Under the pieces are notes generated by a model. The model made no database searches and was not told the DNA's origin. It saw only the letters and a list, made by a program, of their open reading frames with translations. A stretch of 64,000 nucleotides of DNA from Propionivibrio sp. (GTDB taxonomy: Bacteria; Pseudomonadota; Gammaproteobacteria; Burkholderiales; Rhodocyclaceae), in assembly GCA_016705685.1 (NCBI GenBank), contig JADJLB010000001.1, forward strand, positions 496,001 to 560,000. The letters are read 5' to 3'. Of the stretch, positions 53,301 to 60,996 are shown in pieces. The translations under genes were made by a program, and so were the position numbers. Positions within the stretch are counted from its first letter, which is position 1; the number at the start of each line of letters is the position of its first letter.

Positions 53301-53751
53301 AGTTCGACCACAGGTAAAAATCACGTTTTGAAGAACCCTCCGGCGCACGGCGCGCGGCCTGAAACCAGGGATGTTGATCGGAAGTGTGATTGATGACCAG
53401 CTCGGTTATGACCTTCAGGCCCCGCCGATGCGCCTCGCGGATGAAATTGCGCACATCCGTGCGGGTTCCGTATTCGGGATGGACATTGTGATAGTCGGAA
53501 ATGTCGTAGCCATCGTCGCGAAAAGGAGACGGGTAGAAAGGCAGCAACCATAAGGTATTAACGCCAAGATCCTGCAGATAGTCCAGCTTTTCGGTTAAGC
53601 CTTTGAAGTCGCCGATACCGTCGCCGTTGCTGTCGAAAAAAGCCTTGACGTGCAGTTCGTAGATGATGGCGTCCTTATACCAGAGTGGATCCTTATCCCA
53701 CGCCAGATCGGCAGGTGAATTGGCGTCATGCTTGATGTCGTTGTCGTGCAT
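50398..53751 (-). CDS. treS: Trehalose synthase / maltokinase fusion (TreS-Mak)
   Basis: 1117 residues from ATG 53751 (MHDNDIKHDANSPADLAWDKD). The N-terminal half, to about residue 550, is a GH13 trehalose synthase: WYKDAIIYELHVKAFFDSNGDGIGDFKGL, LPFYPSPFRDDGYDISDYHNV, the nucleophile in GLRLDAIPYL, MLLAEANQWPEDV and FLRNHDELTLEMVT. The C-terminal half is a maltokinase: YLVSKRWFAAKGHKIE and the kinase motifs MRYHGDYHLGQVLRV and FVIIDFEGEPGRP. TreS interconverts trehalose and maltose and Mak phosphorylates maltose to maltose-1-phosphate. That product normally feeds GlgE, which is not present here. First gene of the five-gene operon. Confidence 0.95.
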   Translation of the reverse strand: MHDNDIKHDANSPADLAWDKDPLWYKDAIIYELHVKAFFDSNGDGIGDFKGLTEKLDYLQDLGVNTLWLLPFYPSPFRDDGYDISDYHNVHPEYGTRTDVRNFIREAHRRGLKVITELVINHTSDQHPWFQAARRAPEGSSKRDFYLWSNSDKKFPETRIIFTDSEKSNWAWDEVAGAYYWHRFFSHQPDLNHNNPAVVKAVIRIMRFWLDLGVDGLRLDAIPYLCVREGTANENLHETHEVIKQMRAVIDAHYKNRMLLAEANQWPEDVREYFGDGDECHMAYNFPVMPRIFMAVAQEERHSIIEIMNQTPEIPANCQWAIFLRNHDELTLEMVTQRERDYMYQMYAADPRMRVNVGIRRRLAPLMENNRDKIELVNFLILTLPGSPVLYYGDEIGMGDNIYLGDRNGVRTPMQWSPDRNAGFSKADPQRLFLPPNMDPIYGYEAINVEAQMRNPSSLLHWFKRLVAVRKNYKAFGRGSIRFLEPGNRKILAYVREWEDQTLLCVVNLSRNAQPVELDLAAYKTRVPVELLGRSSFPPIGDLPYLLTLQGHGTYCFSLTSNVEVPYWHEERLTRPELPVLVLSQGWLTLSGGKASATTVRRAIAATTREQFQNKVMAPYLVSKRWFAAKGHKIEHIKIIEQDAWETSSGSWLLTIVEVHCNETPPQLYFLPLAISWDEETSEEQRAVLAPWTLAKVRQKDRTGILYGAFGADGFCRALAEGIGENISLPFGKGRLEFRATPAFARLADGLASPVRHPALEQSNTAVYFGNQLFLKGYRRLQLGTNPEVEVGRYLTEHSPYPQVAPVAGSVEFRRADGQTMTLALLQGFTENQGDNWSYAVDYLERFLSEPELASEETKPNPHAYFLSLMELLGCRTGELHQAFGVSTGDAAFEPEPITSEDIARWSGAVQADAAATLNELESRRSSLPENLRAAGDHLSALRPTLLDRISKKALAGISAAKMRYHGDYHLGQVLRVDNDFVIIDFEGEPGRPMEERRQKHSPLRDVAGMLRSFSYAAAVATNRITAERPADRSRIGPLVKTWESQVTDAFLVGYRKAIKGCLAWPEEPGAAERLIEFFVIEKALYEMRYEMNNRPDWLPIPLFSLIRSLDLPVETV

Positions 53752-53820
53752 TGTTCTTCTCCACTCGAAACAGCTTGTCAAATTCGCGATTGCTGCAGTT
53801 CTCTAGGTTAGCGATCAGGT

Positions 53821-54744
53821 TCACTGGGGATTTTTAGACGGTGACGATCCATCCAGCAACAAGCGCAGAGGCGGGCTGGCCCCCGCTTTGTCCTGGCCCG
53901 GATAGAGCGTGAGGTGCGGGAAAGGGATTTCGATGCCGGCTTGGTCGAAAGCGTGTTTGAGGCGACGCAGATATTCTCGGCGCACGCCCCATTGCTCTAT
54001 GGGCGCCACTTTGAAGCGACAGCGCAGCATTACCGCCGAATCAGCCCAGGCTTGAACGCCGACGATCTCAACGTCTTCGAGGATCTTTGGGGCGTAGGCC
54101 GGATCGCCGCGAAGCTCGACGCCGGTTTGGCGCATGATCTCCAGCACCTGATCAACATCTTCCCTGTAGGCCACACCGACATCCACAACCGAGTAGGCGA
54201 ATCCTCGGGTTTTGTTGGTAACGGTCGTGATCGTGCCGTTGGGAACATAGTGAACATTCCCGTCGTAGTCACGCATCCGGACGAAACGCAGGGTAATCTC
54301 TTCAACCACCCCGGATTTACCGCCGGCCTCGACAACATCACCTTGCCGTATCTGATTTTCAAGGAGTAGAAAGAAGCCGGTAAAGTAGTCCTTGACCAAG
54401 CTTTGGGCTCCAAAACCTACAGCAAGGCCCACCACGCCGGCAGCGCCGAGAATAGGCGCAATGGAAATCCCAAGCTCGCTCAGGATCAGCGTGACGGTAA
54501 CCAGCCAAATGATCACCGAGGCGATATAGCGGAACACTCGACCCAAGGTGGCCGCGCGTTTTACCTCCTCAGGGTCGGCAAGATTCTTACTGATGAAAAG
54601 GCGGAAAGCGCGAATCAGCTTATGGGAGAAGGCCATGGCAAACCATGCCAGGGCAGCGATCAGGACAATCCGCAGACCCGAATTGACCGCAGGCGAAAAC
54701 TGGTTGCCCAGAGAAAAGAGTTGGTCGAATTGAAGTTTGTTCAT
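53821..54744 (-). CDS. Small-conductance mechanosensitive channel (MscS family)
   Basis: 307 residues. Hydrophobic N-terminal segments (LRIVLIAALAWFAMAFS; FRYIASVIIWLVTVTLILSEL) are followed by the pore helix and beta-domain: LGAAGVVGLAVGFGAQSLVKDYFTGFFLLLENQIRQGDVV, GVVEEITLRFVRMRDYDGNVHYVPNGTI and VVDVGVAYREDVDQVLEIM. This is the canonical MscS core. It opens under membrane tension to release solutes on osmotic down-shock. It lies downstream-facing from the trehalose/glycogen operon, and osmotic stress is a loose shared theme. Divergent from the MarR gene; 149 bases of intergenic DNA precede it. Confidence 0.92.
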   Translation of the reverse strand: MNKLQFDQLFSLGNQFSPAVNSGLRIVLIAALAWFAMAFSHKLIRAFRLFISKNLADPEEVKRAATLGRVFRYIASVIIWLVTVTLILSELGISIAPILGAAGVVGLAVGFGAQSLVKDYFTGFFLLLENQIRQGDVVEAGGKSGVVEEITLRFVRMRDYDGNVHYVPNGTITTVTNKTRGFAYSVVDVGVAYREDVDQVLEIMRQTGVELRGDPAYAPKILEDVEIVGVQAWADSAVMLRCRFKVAPIEQWGVRREYLRRLKHAFDQAGIEIPFPHLTLYPGQDKAGASPPLRLLLDGSSPSKNPQ

Positions 54745-54893
54745 TGCGCTTCCAGTCCTTGCCCTTAGCTGGTGAAATGTGTTGTAAAAGAGGGAATTAA
54801 TAAGGTCATCACGCGATTCTTTGCTTGACTCTTATGTTTGTGGAAAATAGTATTGCACAAATATGTATTTCTGGCAAATTTAGGAGCCTTGCA

Positions 54894-55364
54894 GTGGTCA
54901 TGGAAAGTAAACGTGGTGGTGGGTCACAACCCAAGCCCGAGCTGGTTGCCGCTGAGGAAGCCTTTAGTTTAGTCTTGCAGTTGGTTCGCGCTGTTCAATC
55001 GGGCATGCAGAGTATCGACGCCAGCCAGGGGATGAGTGGCTCCCAACTCTTGGCGCTCTGGCAAATATCGGCGCAACCGGGGTTGCGCGTTGCCGAGCTG
55101 GCTGAGGCACTGCACATACACCCATCAACCGCCAGTAATCTTCTTGACAAGATCGAAGCTCGCGGCCTGGTACGCCGCGAGCGAAGCAAATCCGACAATC
55201 GCGTTGTGCATCTTTTCCTGAATGACTCGGGAGTCAATGTTGTCAAGGGACTTCCTGGCCCCTTGCAGGGCCGGTTACGTTTCGCACTGCGCGAAGTGCC
55301 GTTACCGGCGCTGAGTGGTCTTCTATTAGGGTTGACCTCTGTACTGGAAAAGATGGGTAATTGA
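54894..55364 (+). CDS. MarR-family transcriptional regulator
   Basis: About 156 residues. I choose the GTG at 54894, seven bases after AGGAG (54882-54886); ATG 54900 is the alternative, and the frame upstream to 54825 is not convincing. The winged helix-turn-helix is GMSGSQLLALWQISAQPGLRVAELAEALHIHPSTASNLLDKIEARGLVRRERSKSDNRVVHLFLNDSG, with the wing arginines in RRERSKSDNR. MarR-type proteins bind as dimers to palindromic promoter sites and respond to small molecules or oxidation. The target is unknown; an mscS gene is divergent and rsuA-oxyR follow. Confidence 0.85.
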   Translation: MVMESKRGGGSQPKPELVAAEEAFSLVLQLVRAVQSGMQSIDASQGMSGSQLLALWQISAQPGLRVAELAEALHIHPSTASNLLDKIEARGLVRRERSKSDNRVVHLFLNDSGVNVVKGLPGPLQGRLRFALREVPLPALSGLLLGLTSVLEKMGN

Positions 55365-55427
55365 CCCGTTCATATTGCTTATGGATTTTTGATCACACAG
55401 CAACTCCATTGGGTGTGGTGCCAGACT

Positions 55428-56147
55428 ATGTCGATAATGCAACTGGAGCGCCTACTCAGATCGCAGGGTTTTGGCAGCCGGTCCGAGTGCCGCTCCCTGA
55501 TCTGTTCAGAACGGGTTCGTGTAGGTACAGAACGTTGTGTCGATCCTTATGCTGAATTCGAGTCGGACGGTTTTCAGTTCTCGGTCGATAACACGGGCTG
55601 GACCTACCGCAAGTTTGTCTATCTCGCGCTTAACAAGCCAGCCAATTACGAGTGCTCGCATCAGCCCAAGCATCATTCAAGTGTCTATTCCCTGTTGCCT
55701 GATGTCTTGCGTAATAGAAGAATTCAAGCGGTTGGTCGGCTGGATGCAGACACGACAGGGCTGCTCCTTCTTTCAGACGATGGGCAGTTTATTCATACCT
55801 ATACGTCGCCTCGGAAGCATATTCCCAAGGTCTACGATGTGACGGTCAAGCATCCGCTTGACGAGCTTCAAGTAGCTGCCTTGCTCGACGGAGTTTGTCT
55901 TCATGACTCACTTGCGCCGGTTGCTGCGGTCCGCTGTGAAATCCGCTCGGAGCGACTGCTAAGGATGACCGTTACCGAAGGCAGGTATCATCTTGTCAAA
56001 AGGATGGTGGCGGCCGCCGGGAATCGTGTCGACCGCCTTAACCGCCAATCGATTGGCGGGCTCGCTTTGCCCGAAAGCTTGCCCATCGGCGAATGGACGT
56101 GGCTTGAAACGGCCGATCTGGCGCGCCTGGCACAGCATCCGCAATGA
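55428..56147 (+). CDS. rsuA: RsuA-type 16S rRNA pseudouridine synthase
   Basis: 239 residues if started at ATG 55428; the next Met at 55437 (MQLERLLRSQGFGSR) is an equally possible start. An N-terminal S4 RNA-binding domain precedes YLALNKPANYECSHQPKHHSSV and the catalytic loop QAVGRLDADTTGLLLLSDDGQF, where the Asp is the nucleophile. SPRKHIPKVYDVTV and ITEGRYH-like VTEGRYHLVKRMVAAAGNRV then match RsuA (pseudouridine 516 of 16S rRNA) better than RluB or RluF. Its last four bases overlap the oxyR start as ATGA. Confidence 0.85.
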   Translation: MSIMQLERLLRSQGFGSRSECRSLICSERVRVGTERCVDPYAEFESDGFQFSVDNTGWTYRKFVYLALNKPANYECSHQPKHHSSVYSLLPDVLRNRRIQAVGRLDADTTGLLLLSDDGQFIHTYTSPRKHIPKVYDVTVKHPLDELQVAALLDGVCLHDSLAPVAAVRCEIRSERLLRMTVTEGRYHLVKRMVAAAGNRVDRLNRQSIGGLALPESLPIGEWTWLETADLARLAQHPQ

Positions 56148-57064
56148 CACTGACCGAACTTCGCTACATCGTGATGCTAGCCAGAGAGCGGCACTTCGGA
56201 CGTGCCGCCGAAAGATGTCATGTCAGCCAGCCGACGCTTTCGGTAGCAGTGAAGAAAGTTGAGCATCGGCTTGGTGTGATTCTTTTTGAGCGCTCCTCTG
56301 CAGACGTTCGTCTAACTCCGATCGGCGAACAGATTGCACGGCAGGCAGTAAGGGTTCTCGAGGAAGCGGGCAGACTTACGGAAATCGCAACTCAGGGAAA
56401 GAACCCCCTTGTCGGCCCTTTGCGGCTTGGCGTGATCTACACCATTGCCCCCTATCTCTTGCCACGCCTGATACCTGCGCTACACATACGTGCCCCACTG
56501 ATGCCGATGTTCCTGTACGAGAACTTTACCGTCAGCCTGGCCGAACAGCTGCGGCGAGGAGATCTGGATGTGATTGTTGTTGCCCTGCCGTTTGCCGAAC
56601 CGGGTATCGTTTCATGCGCGGTGTATGACGAAGCCTTTTGTGTTGTCATGCCCGCCGGGCATCCGTTGACCGCACTCTCCGCAATTCCCCCCGACCAGGT
56701 GGCCGCTGAGAATTTGTTGCTGCTTGGCCAAGGCAATTGTTTTCGTGATCAGGTGGTGCAGGCTTGCCCGCAACTCATGGAACCAAGGGGGATTGAGGGA
56801 GCGCTTGAAGGCAGCTCTCTGGAAACGGTACATCATATGGTGGCCAGCGGAGCCGGGATCTCCGTTGTGCCGGTCTCAGCCGCCAATTCCTGGCCGCAGA
56901 ATGAGCCGCTGCTGCAGTTCCGACACTTTACCGACCCTGCCCCCTTCCGCCGGGTCGTTATCGCCTGGAGGGCCACTTTCCCGCGCCCACAGGCCATTGA
57001 TGCCTTGCGCGCCGCAATCCTCGACTCGCCACCGGCCGGAGTTACCCTGGCAAGCTCCGGTTAG
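56144..57064 (+). CDS. oxyR: Hydrogen-peroxide-responsive LysR-type regulator OxyR
   Basis: 306 residues, the length of E. coli OxyR. N-terminal LysR helix-turn-helix: LTELRYIVMLARERHFGRAAERCHVSQPTLSVAVKKVE. The effector domain contains LLLLGQGNCFRDQVVQACP, where the two cysteines fall at residues 199 and 208, exactly the redox pair of E. coli OxyR. That and the spacing make OxyR much more likely than CysB or CatR. Peroxide should form the disulfide and switch on defence genes. No katG or ahpC is next to it. ATGA overlap with rsuA couples their translation. Confidence 0.92.
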   Translation: MTLTELRYIVMLARERHFGRAAERCHVSQPTLSVAVKKVEHRLGVILFERSSADVRLTPIGEQIARQAVRVLEEAGRLTEIATQGKNPLVGPLRLGVIYTIAPYLLPRLIPALHIRAPLMPMFLYENFTVSLAEQLRRGDLDVIVVALPFAEPGIVSCAVYDEAFCVVMPAGHPLTALSAIPPDQVAAENLLLLGQGNCFRDQVVQACPQLMEPRGIEGALEGSSLETVHHMVASGAGISVVPVSAANSWPQNEPLLQFRHFTDPAPFRRVVIAWRATFPRPQAIDALRAAILDSPPAGVTLASSG

Positions 57065-57096
57065 GTCATGTCAATTCTGTCTCGATCGCTGCGGAC

Positions 57097-57110
57097 GTTT
57101 CACGTGAAAC
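57097..57110. other. parS-like ParB-binding site
   Basis: GTTTCACGTGAAAC is a perfect 14-base palindrome identical to the core of the parS consensus TGTTTCACGTGAAACA; only the outermost base on each side differs. It sits in the 87-base gap between convergent oxyR and topB. ParB spreads from such sites near the chromosomal origin to direct segregation. gyrB 6.5 kb away supports an origin-proximal position. Confidence 0.72.
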
Positions 57111-57151
57111 CAAGACTCCGGGATTCACTGGTCAGTATCGATAAGCTCACC

Positions 57152-59746
57152 CTATCCGGCCTTCTTGATCGGGCTTTCTTTCTTTGACGCGGATTTTCCG
57201 GTTGCGGACTTCTCCGTCAAAATCTTCTTTGCTTTAGGCGGTGATTTCGTCTTGGGTTCCCGCTTTTCAAACTCGAACCCGACTTTACCGTCAATTCCGC
57301 GCACCAGAAAAGCTGAAAATTTACGTTTTGTCCTGGCAGAAATGAAGTCCTTGAGAAGATCGGTACGACCGGTGGCCAGCAATTTCTTCATCTGTTCTTC
57401 TTCAACTGATTGTTGCAGAATCACCTTGCCGGAGCGGAAATTACAACTCTTCGATGGCCCTACGGATTTCTCGCAAACGTAAGCCATGCCGTGACCAAAA
57501 ACGCGCGATGCACATTTCGGGCAGGCGCCAAGCGCTTCCTGCTGGGAGAAATCAACTTCTTCGGCATTGCTGTCGTCACCGTTTGCCCCTTGACCGAAAT
57601 CGAATTCCGGCGAGTTTTCTGTATTGAGCTTGATGATCGCGTTGAACGGACGCCCCATCTTGTTTCGGAAACCCGTTATCGGGCCAATCTTGCGTTCCGT
57701 CAGCAAGGTCTCAATCTCCGCGGCCTCAAATTGACGGCTGGCCACGATTTTCCAAAGCGAAAAATCACAGGCTACGCATTGGAATTTCTTGTAGGTTTCC
57801 TTGACCTTGCCACCACATTTTGGGCACGGCGTGGCAAGCTCTCCAAAATCCCCGGGGATGGTATCGCTATCGTAGCTCTTGGCGCGATCGACAATATGTT
57901 GCGTCATCTTCGCGATTTGCTTCATGAACTCTTCACGCGACATTTCGCCGCGCTCCATTCGGGCAAGTTTCCACTCCCAGTCCCCAGTGAGTTCGGGAGA
58001 CGTCAGTTCTGGAATACCGAGACCATTGAGCAGCGTCATCAATGAAAAGGCTTTGGCGGTCGGTTGCAGTTCTCGGTTTTCGCGGTGCAGGTATTGCTCA
58101 CCCAGCAAATTTTCGATGATCTGGGCACGCGTGGCGGGCGTACCGAGACCCCGGCCGGCCATAGCCGCTTTCAATTCCTCGTCGTCGACCATCTTGCCGG
58201 CACCTTCCATGGCCGACAGCAAGGTTGCTTCGGAATATCGGGGCGGTGGCCGGGTTTCTGTTGCGTTTAAAACAACCTCTTCCGCGAGCACCTGTTCCTT
58301 CGGTTCTACGGCGACAAGATTTCCTTCATCGCCTTCCTGTCCTTCACGACCATAAACCGACAACCAACCAGGATTGATCAGAACCTTGCCCTCCGTCTTG
58401 AAGGGTTCACCCTCAACGCGGGTGATCCGTGTCGAAATCATGAATTCCGCAGCCGGATGGAAAACGGCAAGAAAGCGCTTGACGACCATGTCGTAGAGTT
58501 TTTGCTCGGGCTCCGAGAGGTGCTTTGGCGCCTGCAATGTCGGAATGATGGCAAAGTGATCGGAAATCTTGGCATTGTTGAAGATGCGCTTGTTCGGGAT
58601 AACCCACTGACGCGCCAGGATTTGATGGGCAAAGGGCGAGTAACGCGCCAATAATGTCTCGTCGTGACCTTTACCCACGCCTTCACCGGTCAATATGGCG
58701 AGTGTGGCTTTTACCGTCGGCAGATAGTCTTCCGGCAGAGCGCGAGCATCGGTTCGCGGATAGGTCAATACCTTATGTTTTTCATAAAGCGCTTGCGCCA
58801 GTCCCAATGTGGACTTTGCCGAGAATCCAAAACGGCTATTGGCTTCGCGCTGCAAACTGGTCAGATCGAAGAGTAAAGGTGAAAGCTGGGTGGAGGGTTT
58901 AGTCTCTTCACTGACATCACCCGAGCGACCTGCACACTTGGCCTGTAAAGCCTTGGCCCGGGATTCATCCCATAAACGTTCGGCGCGCTGATGTTCGTCT
59001 TCTTCGGTCTTTCCCTTCGCAAATTTCTCGTCAAACCACTTCCCCTTATACGTACCTGCAGTACAGGTGAAGCACCCTTCCAGCTCCCAATAGGGCCGTG
59101 CCTTGAATTTGCGAATCTTGTCTTCGCGCTCGACCATCAGCGCCAGGGTCGGCGTCTGAACTCTACCCACGGTCGTCAGATGAAAACCGCCGGTCTTCGA
59201 ATTAAAGGCGGTCATGGCGCGCGTGCCGTTGATTCCGACCAACCAGTCGGATTCCGAACGGCACACCGCGGCATCGGCAAGCCCCTTCATTTCGGCACCG
59301 GCGCGCAGCCTTGAAAAACCTTCCTTGATCGCTTGTTGCGTCATTGACTGCAGCCATAGTCGTTGGACCGGCTTTCCCGATTTGGCGTGCTGAACTATGT
59401 AATTGAAGATCAGCTCGCCTTCCCGTCCCGCGTCACAGGCGTTTACCAGCCCGTCCACATCCTTGCGTTTGATCAGCCGGGTCAGCAGTTTGAGCCGAGG
59501 TTCCGATTTTTCGATCGGCCGCAGGTCGAAATGCGGCGGGATGACCGGAAGATGAGCGAACGACCACTTGCCACGTTTGACTTCATAATCTTCAGGGCAG
59601 GTCAACTCGAGCAAATGGCCTACAGCGGATGACAGGACAAAGTCTTCGCTCTCGAAATACTCGTCGTGTTTAGTAAAGCCACCCAGCGCACGTGCGATAT
59701 CCCCTGCGACGGATGGTTTTTCGGCAATGATTAGCTTCTTGCTCAT
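57152..59746 (-). CDS. topB: DNA topoisomerase III TopB
   Basis: 864 residues. A type IA topoisomerase that decatenates DNA. TOPRIM region: KLIIAEKPSVAGDIARALGGF at the start and the acidic NACDAGREGELIFNYI near residue 107. The catalytic tyrosine lies in KVLTYPRTDARALP, and SRFGFSAKSTLGLAQALYEKHK is conserved. After the core there are C-terminal Zn-ribbon/Topo_C repeats (CPKCGGKVKETYKKFQCVACDF and CPKCASRVFGHGMAYVCEKS), then a lysine-rich tail. Longer than E. coli TopB (653), which is common in betaproteobacteria. Convergent to oxyR. Confidence 0.94.
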   Translation of the reverse strand: MSKKLIIAEKPSVAGDIARALGGFTKHDEYFESEDFVLSSAVGHLLELTCPEDYEVKRGKWSFAHLPVIPPHFDLRPIEKSEPRLKLLTRLIKRKDVDGLVNACDAGREGELIFNYIVQHAKSGKPVQRLWLQSMTQQAIKEGFSRLRAGAEMKGLADAAVCRSESDWLVGINGTRAMTAFNSKTGGFHLTTVGRVQTPTLALMVEREDKIRKFKARPYWELEGCFTCTAGTYKGKWFDEKFAKGKTEEDEHQRAERLWDESRAKALQAKCAGRSGDVSEETKPSTQLSPLLFDLTSLQREANSRFGFSAKSTLGLAQALYEKHKVLTYPRTDARALPEDYLPTVKATLAILTGEGVGKGHDETLLARYSPFAHQILARQWVIPNKRIFNNAKISDHFAIIPTLQAPKHLSEPEQKLYDMVVKRFLAVFHPAAEFMISTRITRVEGEPFKTEGKVLINPGWLSVYGREGQEGDEGNLVAVEPKEQVLAEEVVLNATETRPPPRYSEATLLSAMEGAGKMVDDEELKAAMAGRGLGTPATRAQIIENLLGEQYLHRENRELQPTAKAFSLMTLLNGLGIPELTSPELTGDWEWKLARMERGEMSREEFMKQIAKMTQHIVDRAKSYDSDTIPGDFGELATPCPKCGGKVKETYKKFQCVACDFSLWKIVASRQFEAAEIETLLTERKIGPITGFRNKMGRPFNAIIKLNTENSPEFDFGQGANGDDSNAEEVDFSQQEALGACPKCASRVFGHGMAYVCEKSVGPSKSCNFRSGKVILQQSVEEEQMKKLLATGRTDLLKDFISARTKRKFSAFLVRGIDGKVGFEFEKREPKTKSPPKAKKILTEKSATGKSASKKESPIKKAG

Positions 59747-59848
59747 GGAGTAATGCGCCAGGAAGGGCCTTCAATTAATATGACTATTGTATGGCCGGGC
59801 AGCGCCACGATGCTGGGCATGATAAAAGCACAAAGCCGCGCTTGGCAA

Positions 59849-59878
59849 GTAAGGGATCGTGTAATGGTTATCCCTTAC
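59849..59878. repeat. Inverted repeat between dprA and topB
   Basis: GTAAGGGAT (59849-59857) and ATCCCTTAC (59870-59878) are perfect 9-base arms around 12 bases. The 156-base gap between dprA and topB holds nothing else I can name. Without a T run it is not a canonical terminator; it might be an operator for topB or a weak termination hairpin after dprA. Confidence 0.45.
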
Positions 59879-59902
59879 ATCTTTCAGTGGGGCTTGTTGA
59901 TC

Positions 59903-60994
59903 TTAATTCTTGAAAAGTTGCTGGTAGCGGCCACCAGGCAAGTTGGCCACTTTACCATCGAGTTCCAGATTCAACAGAATGACGGATAGCGAATCGGCTG
60001 TCAGACCACTACGCTCCGCCAGTTCATCCAGACCGCAAGGGTCGAAGCCCATTAACGATAGCAGTCCATGCGGCAACCTGTCGGCATCGTCAGCAACTGC
60101 TGACGTCACGATCGAGGGCGTGCACATGTTCAACTCCTCAAGAACATCCTGAGCTGATTCGACCAGTTTTGCACCTTGTTTGATCAGCTTGTGACAACCT
60201 TTGGATTGGGGTGAATGAATTGATCCGGGAACAGCAAACACCTCGCGCCCTTGCTCTCCGCCGAGTCGGGCTGTGATCAACGAGCCACTTTGAATGGCTG
60301 CTTCCACAACCAGCACACCCCGTGCAATGCCCGAAATCAGTCGGTTACGCCGAGGAAAATTGGCCGCACTGACCGGTGTGCCGATGGGAAATTCGGAAAC
60401 GATCGCCCCACGAGCGGCGATTTCAAGAGCCAATTCCTTGTTGCGCGCCGGGTAGATACGATCGATGCCGGTGCCGATAAATGCCACTGTATGACCCGTA
60501 GCGGCCAGTGCCCCACGATGTGCTGCTGCATCGATGCCAAGCGCAAGACCGCTGGCGATGACCAACCCCGCGTCGGCGAAAGCCGAAGCGAAACGTTCGG
60601 CGTTCTGGATGCCCTGGACTGTCGGATTCCGGCTGCCAACGATGGCCAGCGTCGTACAATTCAGCAGGTCAAATTGTCCTCGCACATAAAGCAGCGTCGG
60701 GGGATCTGGAATTTCAAGCAGCGCCCGTGGGTACTCGGGGTCGGCCAAAGTGATAATGTGCTGATCTGGCTCCTGCGCCCATGCCCTGGCTGAAGCAATC
60801 AGGCTTTCATTTTCGGCATCAAGCAGAAGGCTGCAGGCTTTGTCGCCAATGACGCCGCGTAGCGCACTTCGTCCGACGGAAAAAACTGCTTCTGGAAGCC
60901 CGAACGCGGCAAGTAGCTTACGCTGCGTTTCGCCGCCAATCCCGGGAATAAGTGTCAGTCGTAACCAGTACGTTAGTGACTCGCCATCCGTCAT
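59903..60994 (-). CDS. dprA: DNA-processing protein DprA
   Basis: 363 residues. It loads RecA on incoming single-stranded DNA during natural transformation. An N-terminal SAM-like helical region (LRLTLIPGIGGETQRKLLAAFG) precedes the Rossmann fold with LAIVGSRNPTVQGIQNAERFASAFADAGLVIASGLALGIDAAAHRGAL, FPIGTPVSAANFPRRNRLISGIARGVLVVEAA and SLITARLGGEQGREVFAVPGSI. The C-terminal winged-helix (DELAERSGLTADSLSVILLNLELDGKVANLPGGRY) is present. It starts 2 bases after the LysM gene stop, a common arrangement next to def-fmt. Confidence 0.95.
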   Translation of the reverse strand: MTDGESLTYWLRLTLIPGIGGETQRKLLAAFGLPEAVFSVGRSALRGVIGDKACSLLLDAENESLIASARAWAQEPDQHIITLADPEYPRALLEIPDPPTLLYVRGQFDLLNCTTLAIVGSRNPTVQGIQNAERFASAFADAGLVIASGLALGIDAAAHRGALAATGHTVAFIGTGIDRIYPARNKELALEIAARGAIVSEFPIGTPVSAANFPRRNRLISGIARGVLVVEAAIQSGSLITARLGGEQGREVFAVPGSIHSPQSKGCHKLIKQGAKLVESAQDVLEELNMCTPSIVTSAVADDADRLPHGLLSLMGFDPCGLDELAERSGLTADSLSVILLNLELDGKVANLPGGRYQQLFKN

Positions 60995-60996
60995 TT

